Assembly: GCA_024291935.2 (NCBI GenBank) | Contig: CM044320.1 | Span: forward strand, 48,922,001 to 48,986,000 | DNA: 64,000 bases | Direction of reading: 5' to 3' | Source: Okapia johnstoni | Lineage: Eukaryota; Chordata; Mammalia; Artiodactyla; Giraffidae | Part shown: one piece after another, positions 22,524-32,365 of the stretch | How positions within the stretch are numbered: position 1 is the stretch's first letter | Layout: every line of letters starts with the position of its first letter | Program-made: the position numbers and the translations under genes | The notes under the pieces: generated by a model | The model's database searches: none | What the model saw: only the letters and a program-made list of their open reading frames with translations | Told to the model about the DNA's origin: nothing

Positions 22524-22731
22524 GGGGCTTCCCTGAAATGGCTCAGTGGTAAAGAATATGCCTGCAATGCAGGAGATGAGAGTTCTATCTCTGGGTTGGG
22601 AAGATCCCCAGAGAAGGAAATGGCAACCCACTCTAGTATTATTGCGTGGGAAATCCCATGGACAGAGGAGCCTGGAGGGCTACAGTCCATGGGGTGGCAA
22701 AGAGTTGTACATGACTTGGCTACTAAACAAC
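22524..22731 (+). mobile_element. Bov-tA SINE
   Basis: Complete copy. The flanks ACAAATATACAT (22512-22523) and ATAAATATGCAT (22732-22743) form an imperfect 12-bp duplication. Confidence 0.9.
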
Positions 22732-23465
22732 ATAAATATGCATATGAACACACAGTGACATGACTATTGCTCTACTATAGCACAGTACTTGCCACAGAAC
22801 ACAAAAGCACTTGTTGAATGAATAAGTTGATAAATGTTAAAGAACTGTTTATTCAAAGATGGACAGATGGCAATAAAAGAATTCTAAGAGACTTATTCAA
22901 AGTCGGTCGCACAAATACTAAGAGAACATGGCTGACTAACCACCGGATCTCCAGACACACAAAAGGACACTTTCCCCACATGATTAGGTGACCTCTCTGT
23001 GCCTTAAACTGAAGTCACTAAGTTGTGTGCTACCTAAAAGGAGCTACGTCATCGTTAAGAAACATACATCTCAGGCTCCGCAGGTTGCTGCACTTGTATC
23101 TCAGATTAAAACTTTCTAGGAAAGAGATCTGTTTCCCCTGACTCTGTGGATCAATACCAACAAGCTGCATATTGAGGATTCTAATGCAGAATAAGTGTGT
23201 GTAATACAATGAGTGTTTCGAGACGGCTGTAAGTCATGGGGGCACTAAAAGAACATTAATCCTACCGAAATCAATCTCAGCCTCTCTTTGCCTAAAGGAC
23301 TCTCTCAAGATTTCAGATCAATGAAAACAACACAAAAACTCCAAACACTGAAAAGAAAATACAGTCAAAAGTACATGCTAGAAAAATCAGTATCTTTAGA
23401 TAGCTAGGCTGAGAGACTTTAGAAAATATGCACGTTATTGATAAATAAATGCAAAATGGTAATGT
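22732..23465. other. Mostly unassigned
   Basis: A short L2-like end (ACAAAAGCACTTGTTGAATG) lies at about 22800-22820. The remainder shows no family or gene. Confidence 0.4.
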
Positions 23466-23467
23466 AG

Positions 23468-23507
23468 CCTGGCTTAGTTCAGGCTGCTATAACAAATGAC
23501 CACAGAC
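23468..23507 (-). mobile_element. LTR 3' end remnant, antisense
   Basis: TTCAGGCTGCTATAACAAAT is the reverse complement of the usual MaLR-type LTR end. A Bov-tA starts immediately after it. Confidence 0.5.
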
Positions 23508-23509
23508 AG

Positions 23510-23708
23510 TTGGCTAAGTCGCTTCCATTGTGTCCGACTCTGCAACCCTATGGACCATAACCTGCCAGGCTCCTCTGTCCATGGGATTCTTCAGGCAAGA
23601 ATACTGGAATGGGTTGCCATTTCCTCCTTCTGGAAATGATCCTGACACAGGGATCAAATTGAGGTCTCCTGCGCTGCAAGCAAATGCTTTACTGTCTGAG
23701 CTAGCGGG
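23510..23708 (-). mobile_element. Bov-tA SINE, diverged
   Basis: The body is clear, but the tRNA-head end (GTCTGAGCTAGCGGGC) is worn. Confidence 0.85.
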
Positions 23709-23727
23709 CAGCACTTGGAACCTAGTA

Positions 23728-24043
23728 GAGCAAAAGTGAAAGTCCCTCAGTCGTGTCCAACTCTTTGCGACCCCAAGGACTATACAGCCCATGGACTTCT
23801 CTAGGCCAGAATACTGAAGCGGGTAGCCTTTCCCTTCTCCAGGGGATCTTCCCAACCCAGGGATCGAACCAGGGTCTCCTGCACTGCAGGTGGATTCTTT
23901 ACCAGCTGAGCCACAAGAGAAACCCAAGAATACTGAAGACTGAAGTGGGTAGCCTATCCCTTCTCCAGTGGATCTTCCCAACCCAGGAATTGAACCAGGG
24001 TCTCCTGCATTGTAGGTGCATTCTTTACCAACTGAGCTATCAG
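23728..24043 (-). mobile_element. Bov-tA SINE with internal duplication
   Basis: The whole block is flanked by GGAACCTAGTA at 23717-23727 and 24044-24054 (11 bp, perfect). Inside, the tRNA-head half is present twice: 23809-23925 and 23927-24043. Each copy starts GAATACTGAAG and passes through CTTCTCCAG(G/T)GGATCTTCCC. Because the TSD encloses both, the extra half belongs to this insertion. Confidence 0.9.
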
Positions 24044-24201
24044 GGAACCTAGTAAGCATCATATACATAGCAGCTGTCATTATTCCTTGAATAACTCCCT
24101 ACTGTTGGGCTGAATTACCTTCTCTGAAATCGAGTTTGAGAGGAGTCTTCTGAACTACAATGCTTCAATAAAATGACTGGCCCTAATGCTGACACCCTTG
24201 G

Positions 24202-24330
24202 AGAAGGAGATGGTAACCAACTCCAGTATTCTTTCCTGGAAAATACCATGAACAGAGGAGCCTGGCAAGCTGCACTTCATGGGGTCACAAAGAGGCGAAC
24301 ACAACTTAGAGACTATACACCACCACCAAC
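24202..24330 (+). mobile_element. Bov-A monomer SINE with 17-bp TSD
   Basis: Headless Bov-A unit. AATGCTGACACCCTTGG (24185-24201) and AATGCTGACAGCCTTGG (24331-24347) differ at one base. Confidence 0.9.
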
Positions 24331-24432
24331 AATGCTGACAGCCTTGGGCCCCTCAGCTGGCTAGTGCAGAAGAGTCCTCTGCTGGGACAGACCTTCACGT
24401 GTTCATACAATCATGGCTGACAAGCAGCCTAT

Positions 24433-24541
24433 GGGCCCCCTTCTGGCGACATCACATAAAATGAACAAATGGCATCATGCATTGGCTTTTAAATATGCAT
24501 ACCCATAGGGTTGCTTTTGTTGCTTCTCAAACACGAATATA
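24433..24541 (+). repeat. Unnamed old dispersed repeat, copy 1
   Basis: Resembles 29544-29650 over about 105 bases: shared GGGCCC, ATAAAATGA, AATGG, CATTA/CATTG, then TTGCTTTTRTTGCYTCYCAAACAC. Family not recognised. Confidence 0.55.
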
Positions 24542-25190
24542 TATTCAAATGGAAGGTGAGGCTATTTGCTTGTTAATCAGTTCCCAACTTTCATTTTTGT
24601 AAACTGCAGTTCTAACAGCAAAGATGTACAATGTGGTTAGTTTAGGGTAGACTGCAGTTTTCTGCTGAAGATATGCTTAAATTCCTGCAGAAGGTTATGG
24701 CCATGAGCGATTAATTCTGCAGGAGCCCACTGAGGGGCCCACCAGAAAGAGGCCCCAGAAAAGCCTTAGAAGGAGTTTGCTCTAAAGACATCGCTGAGGA
24801 CACTGCCCACTATTTCACTTAGAATCCCCGTCCCTGTGCAAGGACTTCATTTCTTGCAAATACTAAGAAAATGTGAGGAGGAGCTTAGGGCCCAATTTAT
24901 TGGCTCATTTGTCAACCATCCCAGAAATATAGGCCACCGAGGTCTACAAATCTGAACCTATTTTTTTCCCTGAACTTCCCTACTTTAAAAGTTATTCTCC
25001 TTGGATTGAATGTTTGTTTGTATTTTTACTATTTTCTTTGTCTCTTCACCCCATCTCAAATGCTTCAACAATAAACTCCAGAAGAGAAGCAATGTTTTTG
25101 TATCTACAGGCTCATACTAATGTCAAATGGCTGAAAAACTGTATGTACTTTGGCCCTGTTCACGTGGCATATAACTGAGGTGGCCACACT
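24542..25190. other. No gene or repeat recognised
   Basis: Nothing identifiable in either strand. Confidence 0.4.
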
Positions 25191-25290
25191 GTGCAGAAAA
25201 CACCCATTTCTCCAGTCAATCACCTGTCATTGACTGGTGTGACCTTGAGTAAACTGTTCAGTCTCTCTGAACCTCACCATACTGCCTGTA
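25191..25290 (+). mobile_element. MIR fragment
   Basis: TGACCTTGAGTAAACTGTTCAG then TCTCTCTGAACCTCACC. Confidence 0.55.
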
Positions 25291-25649
25291 CCCTCAGAGC
25301 TGTCATGCATCTATATCATAATTCTGGAATGTAGGATTGTTTATTAACAGTTGGTACCTGCCACTCTTATCTTGCAATGATTTGCTTGCCACCACTACTT
25401 GAAGAATGCCATTTCTTTGACCACTATCATCCACACCTCACTGCCATGGCCGGTTGGCTTCTTCACTTGAGAGACAGATTCAAACAATAAAAAGGCAATC
25501 AAAGGAGGGTTACAGACAAATTCCCACCCGCTGTCCCTTTCAGCAGCCTTCTCTCGTCTTTAACAGCCCTTGCTGGTCCAGCACCCAGATTCCCATGGTG
25601 AGTGCTTTCTTGGTCACCAACAGATGTATCATTCTGTTTTTCCCTAGAT

Positions 25650-25841
25650 CGGGGGTCCCCAACCCCTGGGATCTAGTGCTTGATGATCTGAGGTGCAGCT
25701 GATATAATAATAATAGAAACTGAGTGCACAATAAATGTACAATGCTTGAATCATCTCAAAACCATCCCTCCCTCTTCCTGTCTGTGGAAAAATATCTTCC
25801 ATGAAACTGGTCCTTGGTGCCAAAAAGGTTGGGGACTGCTG
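25650..25841 (+). mobile_element. hAT (MER1-like) MITE
   Basis: Terminal inverted repeats begin CGGGGGTCCCCAACC (25650) and end GGTTGGGGACTGCTG (25841). The interior carries GATGATCTGAGGTG and GAAACTGGTCCTTGGTGCC, which match the MER1 group as I remember it. Flanks CCCTAGAT and CTTGAGAT form a worn 8-bp duplication, as expected for hAT. No transposase. Confidence 0.82.
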
Positions 25842-25849
25842 CTTGAGAT

Positions 25850-26379
25850 GTTTACACTGTTGCCTAGCTCCAAGTCTAGAAGGAAAAGAAAGGTATGTAA
25901 GCCAACTTCATGTCAAATGTCAAATGATCTTTTTATACTGTCCATTTTGTAGATGTACATGACACATGAGATTAAGATGTCTGAGGCATGAGTTAAATAT
26001 CTTGGGGTCAAGCATTAGTTCTCATAACAGAATTTAGGGAAGGGAAGATGATCTATCAGTTAGTAGAACTGAGACAAAAAATGAATCAGTAAGCCAGGAG
26101 TAATTTGAAGCTGAACACGGAGGCCATCATTGACTATTTCACTGTTTTTCAACCCTTCCTCTGGGTGTCCTGGGTTTGGTAGATGAACGAACTTGACTCT
26201 AGAGCCTGAGCTCTGTCCTGCTGCAATGGCAAGAATGCCAGTTCTGCTGATTCTTTTAGGTCTTGTTCTTTTAGGTGCTCTGATCATTCCGGTGCCACTG
26301 GGGGCTAGGCACACAGTTCCTGCCCTCAATGGTTCAGTCTAGCAGGGAGAGAAAGGCATGTGAAGAAATTCCATTCCAA
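25850..26379. other. No gene or repeat recognised
   Basis: Single-copy-looking. An 89-codon minus frame (26060-26329) shows no domain. Confidence 0.4.
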
Positions 26380-26460
26380 GTATACGTATAACTGAGTCAC
26401 TCTGCTATACACAGGAAACCAACATAACCTTGTAAATCGACTACACTCAAAAAAATTTTA
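26380..26460 (+). mobile_element. L1 3' end, strongly truncated
   Basis: GTATAACTGAGTCACTCTGC, ATACACAGGAAACCAACATAA and ACTACACTCAAAAAAA are the last 70-80 bases of a ruminant L1. Confidence 0.75.
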
Positions 26461-26477
26461 CATCATCACTACTGGGC

Positions 26478-27893
26478 TTCAGTTCAGTCAGTTCAGTTCA
26501 GTCACTCAGTCGTCTCCGAATCTTTGTGACCCCACAGACTGCAGCATGCCAGGCTTCCCTGTCCACCACCAATTCCCAGAGCCTACTCAAACTCATGTCC
26601 ATTGAGTCAGTGATGCCATCCAACCATCTCATCCTCTGTCATCCCCTTCTCCCCCCATCTTCAATCTTTCCCAGCATCAGGATCTTTTCCAATGAGTCAG
26701 TTCTTTGCATCAGGTGGCCAAAAGATTGGAGTTTCAGCTTCAGCATCAGTCCTTCTAATGAACATTCAGGCCTGAATTCATTTAGGATGGACTGGTTAGA
26801 TCTCCTTGCAATCCAAGGGACTCTCAAGAGTCTTCTCCAACACCACAGTTCAAAAGCATCAATTCTTCAGTGCTCAGCTTTCTTTATGGTCCAACTCTCA
26901 CATCCATACATGACCACTGGAAAAACCATAGCTTTGACTAGCGGACCTTTGTTGGCAAAGTAATGTCTCTGATTTTTAATATGCTGTCTAGATTGGTCAT
27001 AACTTTCCTTCCAAGGAGCAAGCGTCTTTTAATTTCATGGTTGCAGTCACCATCTGCAGTGATTTTGGAACCCCAAAAAATAGTCTCTCACTGTTTCCAT
27101 TGTTTCCCCATCTATTTGCCATGAAGTGATGGGACCGGATGCCATGATCTTAGTTTTCTGAATGTTGAGTTTTAAGCCAACTTTTTCACTCTCCTCTTTC
27201 ACTTTCATCAAAGGCTCTTTAGTCCTTCTTTGCTTTCTGCCATAAGGGTGGTGTCATATGCATATCTGAGGTTATTGATATTTCTCCCAGCAATCTTGAT
27301 TCCAGCTTGTGCTTCATCCAGCCCAGTATTTCTCAAGATGTACTCTGCATATAAGTTAAACAAGCAGGGTGACAATATACAGCCTTGACGTACTCCTTTT
27401 CCTATTTGGAACCAGTCTGTTGTTCCATGTCCACTTCTAACTGTTGCTTCCTGACCTGCATACAGATTTCTCAGGAGGCAGGTCAGGTGGTCTGGTATTC
27501 CCATTTCTTTCAGAATTTTCCAGAGTTTGTTGTGATCCACACAGTCAAAGGCTTTGGCATAGTCAATAAAGCAGAAGTAGATGTCTTACTTGAATTCTCT
27601 TGCTTTTTCGATGATCCAACGGATGTTGGCAATTTGATCCCTGGTTCCTCTGTCTTTTCTAAATCCAGCTTGAACATCTGGAAATTCATGGTTCACGTAT
27701 TGTTGAAGCCTGCCTTGGAGAATGTTGAGCATTACTTTGCTAGTGTGTGAGATGAGTGCAATTGTGCGGTAGTTTGAGCATTCTTTGGCATTGCCTTTCT
27801 TTGGGATTGGAATGAAAACTGACCTTTTCCAGTCCTGTGGCCACTGGCCTTCAGAGCTAGATAACTGTTTGTTGGGGCTCCTGTGAAGGATGC
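26478..27893 (-). mobile_element. BovB LINE, copy C, minus strand
   Basis: Longest BovB in the window, about 1.4 kb, running from the 3' tail (CAGTTCAGTTCAGTCACTCAG at the left) to upstream of the reverse-transcriptase core at the right. Coding remnants on the minus strand lie at 27903-27586 and 27540-27208, with a frame break between them. The catalytic motif reads YAYD at 27264-27253: the first Asp of the YADD pair is replaced, which would abolish polymerase activity even without the frameshifts. Confidence 0.93.
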
Positions 27894-28012
27894 TGAGCAG
27901 CATCCTTGCCCTCCATCCCCTTACATACCAGTGGCACTCTCTGCCCTAAGTTTAGACAACCAAAAGTGTTTCCAGATATTGCCAAGTCACTCCCCTGATT
28001 GAGAACCAGAGA
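27894..28012 (-). mobile_element. MER20 fragment, antisense
   Basis: GACAACCAAAAGTGTTTCCAGATATTGCC followed by CCTGATTGAGAACCAG is the antisense end of MER20 (hAT). The other end is missing where the BovB begins. Confidence 0.65.
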
Positions 28013-28039
28013 TTTATAATTTAGTGTTGGTGGCCTACA

Positions 28040-28152
28040 GCTAAAATGGAAGCTCCAGGAAGGCAGGGATTTTTGCCTGTTTATTCACTGTTGATTCCCA
28101 AGTCCTCAGAACAACTGGCATGGAACATGTGAATGAAGGAATACTTGTTTAA
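28040..28152 (+). mobile_element. L2 3' terminus
   Basis: GAAGCTCCAGGAAGGCAGGG, TTTGCCTGTTTATTCACTG, CAACTGGCATGGAACATGTG. Standard L2 ending. Confidence 0.6.
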
Positions 28153-28699
28153 ACACATGCACACACAACAAACATATGCTTCAGATGCTTCCATTCGGAA
28201 GTGATCAATATTTAATTTTACCTCATGTTTATGGATTTTCATCAAAATAAAATAATGGAAATGATAGGAATTTTAAAATTCAGGGAGAAATATTTTTCTC
28301 TGTATCTAACACAAACATGCTTCTGAGAGGCAGTTCAGAATTGATCTCTTTCTTGAAAGAGTATACTATATATATATTATAAAAAGTGACATGACTCTTT
28401 TCCAAATTTCCTCTTCTCTGTTTCCCAGTAGAAAACCTTTATTATGAGTATTGACCTTAGCAAGTAACTGCCTCAAGGGTGTTACTGCTGATGCCATTTT
28501 AAGAATGAAGGGCAGGGCTGCTGAAACAGGCCAACACTCACAGGCAAGGAGAAGAGGAGGAAGAAATTAATTCCTGGATGGACTTGTCTGTAACGGTCAT
28601 CTGATTTGACCAGAGTTTAATTTATCTCAGAGAGTTGGTGGGCCTGCCTGAGGGGTGTCACATGATAAAAAATAGTAGAGAGAGAGTTCTTAAGGAGAG
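28153..28699. other. No gene or repeat recognised
   Basis: A/T-rich left half, purine-rich right half. Confidence 0.4.
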
Positions 28700-28936
28700 T
28701 GAAGGTGCGATTTTGCATCCACCATACCAACAACCACAAGGGAAAATTTGGCAATGTCTGGAGACATTTTGATTTTAGCAACTAAGTAAGGGTAGGGGGG
28801 CAGGCAACTGCTATTTGCATCTAATGGACAGAAGCCATGGTGCTATTAATCATCCTACAATGCACAGGGCAGTTCCCCACAACAAGATTTACTCAGTCGA
28901 AAATGTCAGCAGTGCCGAGGCTGAGAGACCCTGCAG
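28700..28936 (+). mobile_element. MER20 (hAT-Charlie), nearly full
   Basis: GGCAATGTCTGGAGACATTTT, TCATCCTACAATGCACAGGG, CCCCACAACAAGATTTA, then GTGCCGAGGCTGAGAGACCCTG at the end. Confidence 0.82.
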
Positions 28937-29184
28937 TAGAGTGTGATGTTTAAGAACATGGGATCTGATACCTCTCTGTGTGAATCTGCATTCCTGCTTC
29001 ATCACTGTCCAGTTGTTTGGCAAACCAATTTCCCTTTTCCCCCTGGCCACAAAAGTAGTTACATTAGCACTCCTCAAGTTAGGGGTAACTACACGACAAG
29101 TTCTGGTGCGTGAAATGTGGGCAAAAGTGCTGTCCACCACTTCTAAAACTGGCTCATAAAAACTTCCTTCAAAATCACTCATCT
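28937..29184. other. Unassigned
   Basis: A 107-codon minus frame spans 28889-29212 but starts inside MER20 and has no recognised domain. Confidence 0.4.
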
Positions 29185-29340
29185 CTTTTCCCCTTCCATA
29201 AACCAGATGCAAAGGACCTAGGGGATGGCAGAGTCACTAGACAGAAAGAGCCTGGGTACCTGAATGACTGTCTGGAGCAGAGACCATGCCCCTCCCTCCC
29301 TCCCTGTGGTGACCCGTAGTAGACCATGATATGAATAACA
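29185..29340 (+). mobile_element. LTR-like fragment
   Basis: AGAGCCTGGGTACCTGAATG, CTGTCTGGAGCAGAGACC and GTAGTAGACCATGATATGAAT repeat the wording of the old LTR 3' ends at 33935 and 63650. Confidence 0.5.
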
Positions 29341-29355
29341 GACAGACAGACAGAC
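29340..29355. repeat. Short GACA repeat
   Basis: Four GACA units. Confidence 0.85.
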
Positions 29356-29369
29356 TTCTACAATGTTAA

Positions 29370-29538
29370 ACCACTGATGCTTGGGGGTTGATCAGGTAGG
29401 TGGACTAGTGTCACCTACTGCAGGTTTCTTAACCCTCTGTGCCTCGATTTCCTCTTCTGCAAAATGGTGATAATACCATCTCTCCCATGAGGACTAAAGT
29501 TTTTAAAATAGTGTCTGGCATCTAATTGGAGTTTTCCC
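29370..29538 (+). mobile_element. MIR SINE
   Basis: CTTAACCCTCTGTGCCTCGATTTCC then AAAATGGTGATAATACCATC and TAGTGTCTGGCATC. Confidence 0.72.
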
Positions 29539-29543
29539 ATCTG

Positions 29544-29650
29544 AGGGCCCACTTTCAGTGACACCATATAAAATGACCAATGGCGTTATACATTAATTTA
29601 TAGAGATGTTTACTCAGGTTTGCTTTTATTGCCTCCCAAACACTGATATA
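29544..29650 (+). repeat. Unnamed old dispersed repeat, copy 2
   Basis: Partner of 24433-24541; see that entry. It ends at ACTGATATA, immediately before a SINE-head fragment. Confidence 0.55.
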
Positions 29651-29653
29651 GTT

Positions 29654-29697
29654 GACTTCCCTGGCGGCTCAGTTGGTAAAGAATCTGCCTGCAATGC
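29654..29697 (+). mobile_element. Bov-tA head fragment
   Basis: Only the first 44 bases of the tRNA-like head remain (GACTTCCCTGGCGGCTCAG..CTGCCTGCAATGC). Confidence 0.75.
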
Positions 29698-29734
29698 TTG
29701 TTATCCTTACTACTTTTATCCTCATTTTATTCAT

Positions 29735-30620
29735 TTAAGTAGCTATCATATGTGAGGTGCTGTGTTAAATACTGGAGATAGAATTATGAGCAGAAACAGA
29801 CATAGCCTATGCCTCCACAGAGTTCAAAGCCGGCCTCAAGAGTTAAGCGTTAACCATGTAATACCCAAATAATTATAAAATCTCAAATATGAAAAATGTT
29901 ACAAGGGAAGCACACTTCTAAGAGAGTACAAAGCAAAGAGAAATGGTCTTTGGAAGGATGGAAGGAGGGTTTTCCTGGAAGGAGGCTTCGGAGCTGAGTT
30001 TGAAGGATGAATAAGAATAAACTTGGGGAAGGGGGAAGGAATAAGAAAGGAATTCAAGGAGAGGAAACAGCATGTGCAAATGTCCTGAGGTCAAGTATAT
30101 CCAAAGAACTGAGAGAGGCTGTATATGTCTGGATCGTAAGAAGTGAGGGGAAGAAGGCAGTCAAGGCAGATAAGGCTGGAGAGGAGTTGGCTGCATGGCC
30201 AGGCCATTCAAGGCCTTTTAGGTCATCCTCAATAATCTTCATATTTTTTCTAAACAGAGTGAAGTAACATGATTAGATAAGCATTTTTAAAAACTTCATT
30301 TTGTATGCTCTTAAAGAAAATGGAATGGAGGTAGGCAAGGGTGGAGCCAGGGAACCTATTATTTCTGGGCTACAGAGGTGAGATTGTGGTGGCAGAGATG
30401 ACTGGATTAAAGAGACACTTAGGATAAAAACTCATTAGCCTTTGGAGTTATCTTAGATGTGGCAAGTGGAGATGAGGGAGGTGTCTAGAGTAGCTTCCAG
30501 ACCTTGGTTTAAGCAACTGGACAAATATTATGCCACTTACTGGACAGGTGACAATGGACATGGACCACTTTTAAGGAGAAATGTCATGTTTGGTTGGAGA
30601 TGAGTATGCAGTGAGCTAAC
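29735..30620 (-). mobile_element. Long antisense L2 relic
   Basis: Antisense L2 signature in order: the TCATTTAAGTAGCTATCATATGTGAGG start, ..AAACAGCATGTGCAAATGTCC, GGCCATTCAAGGCC, GAAGTAACATGATTAG. The L2 coding strand is the minus strand, but no intact frame remains. Confidence 0.65.
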
Positions 30621-30649
30621 CTCACATCATCTTTATTCTTTGCTCATAA

Positions 30650-31108
30650 TATGATTCTATTTTCATTTCTATCTATTCATCTATTTTCTCATTTAACAAA
30701 TCATTATAAAGTACCAACTATGGGACTCAAAAATAGTGATACAGACACAGTCTTTAGAGGAGCTTATGGTCTAGGAGGAAGCAATGAAAATGGATACTAT
30801 TAAGAACTATGATAGCAAAAATATTATTACCAAGACATAGAAGAGTGTACCTCACCCAGAATCAGGGTTGGAGGTTGGAAATTATGGAAGGTTCTCTGGA
30901 GGAAACGTCTCTGATGCAAAGTGCCAAGGAGGGAGCCTCGGGGAAAGGGTATTCCAGGCGAGGGAAGAGGATGGAAACAAGGAGGGCACAGAGAGATACT
31001 GAGGTCAAAGCAGCTCAGTGTGGCCAAAGCATACAACAGGGGAACGGAAGCATGGGCTAGAGGGCCAACCTAGGATTCTGGGTTTTATCCTGAGAGCAGA
31101 GTATTTTT
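30650..31108 (-). mobile_element. Second antisense L2 relic
   Basis: Restarts the same series as the preceding element (TTTCTCATTTAACAAATC.. AGAGGAGCTTATGGTCTAGG.. AAAGGGTATTCCAGGCGAGG), so it is a separate copy in tandem. Confidence 0.62.
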
Positions 31109-31139
31109 ACGGCTCTTTTCTACTTCGGTCATTATTTAT

Positions 31140-31225
31140 TAAACATCCCATTGTTTCTTCTACATTCATGTACACTCACATACATACATACACACACACT
31201 CTTACATTTCTATTATCCTTTTTTT
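31140..31225. repeat. CA/CATA-rich low-complexity tract
   Basis: ACATACATACATACACACACAC at about 31178-31200 within a pyrimidine-rich stretch. Confidence 0.75.
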
Positions 31226-31484
31226 AAATTCCTGGACTAATTATCAAATATTCTGCAAAGAAACCACATGTGATTTTGGACAGCATTTGGAAAACCAGGG
31301 ATCATGTTATAACTCCCAGAGCTCATTAGCCAGCACTTCTGAACACTTTAAACCCATTAAAATCATTCTTGAACCGTCCTTAGGGAAATCTTTTTCTAAT
31401 TGCACCAAACCACTATTTCCAACTGGACAGCCTGTGTTCTTCAAATCTTACTTTTAATCTTACTACCTGTGGTTTTTCAAACAC

Positions 31485-31708
31485 CCTGTTCTGATTCATG
31501 CCTTTGTGGTTTTAAACATATGCTACCCTCTCTTTTTAGGATATGCTTCACCCTTACCTACGTGGACAAGTGTTATCCTTCAAGGCTCGTCTCAAACATT
31601 TTCTTCTCGTGACCCACCCTTATCTTTAACCAACCTCCCTCCAAATCTGGAGGATGGGGCAAGCCCTCTTGTAAGTCACACCTAACATACTTTTATAGTG
31701 ATTTAAAG
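31485..31708 (+). mobile_element. L2 relic, left part
   Basis: ATATGCTTCACCCTTACCTA, TATCCTTCAAGGCTCGTCTC and CACACCTAACATACTTTTATAG are L2 ORF2-end and 3' UTR wording. It resumes after the L1 at about 32245. Confidence 0.6.
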
Positions 31709-31719
31709 TGGTCTACTCT

Positions 31720-32233
31720 CAGAGGAATGGATAAAGAAATGTGGCACATAGTTACAATGGAATATTACTCAGCCAAAAAAAGAACAAAATAGTGCCATTT
31801 GCAGCAATGCTGATGAAATTTAAAATTACCATACTAAGTGAAGTAAGCCAGAGAAAGACAAATATCATAAACATCACTCATATGTGGAATCGAATTTTTA
31901 AAATGATATAAATAAACTTACTTACAAAACAGAAACAGACACACACATTTTGAAAACAAACTTACGGTTACTAAGGGGAAACATGATGGGAAGGAATAAA
32001 TTAGGAGTCTGGGGTTAACACACATGCACTACTATATATAAAACAGGCAACCCAAAGAACCCTTTGTACAGCATGGGGAACTCTACTCAATATTCTATAA
32101 ACCTATATGGGAAAAGAATCTGGAAAAGAATGAATATATGCATATGCATAACTGCATCACTATGTTGTACACCTGAAACTGACACAACATTGTAAGTCAA
32201 CTACACTCCAGTAAAATTTAAAATTAAATAAAA
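31720..32233 (+). mobile_element. L1 3' end with perfect 11-bp TSD
   Basis: TGGTCTACTCT is duplicated at 31709-31719 and 32234-32244. The insert runs from an AGAGGAATGGATAAAG ORF2-end segment through GTACAGCATGGGGAACTCTA to an AAATTTAAAATTAAATAAAA tail. Confidence 0.92.
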
Positions 32234-32244
32234 TGGTCTACTCT

Positions 32245-32365
32245 ATTTACTAGGTGGGATCAAGGTTCTGTATTATTTACTATATTTTGTTGATATATGC
32301 CCTGCACCCAGACTGTCTGGCTAGAAGTAGGCATCAAATTAGTGACTGTAGAATGAAACAATTAT
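32245..32365 (+). mobile_element. L2 relic, right part
   Basis: ATATTTTGTTGATATATGCC and AGAAGTAGGCATCAAATTAG complete the L2 3' end begun before the L1. Confidence 0.5.

Noticed and set aside
23514..24080. A 188-codon minus-strand open frame
   Set aside because: It runs through two Bov-tA copies, one of them internally duplicated. The SINE antisense strand is naturally poor in stops, and the peptide only repeats SINE wording.
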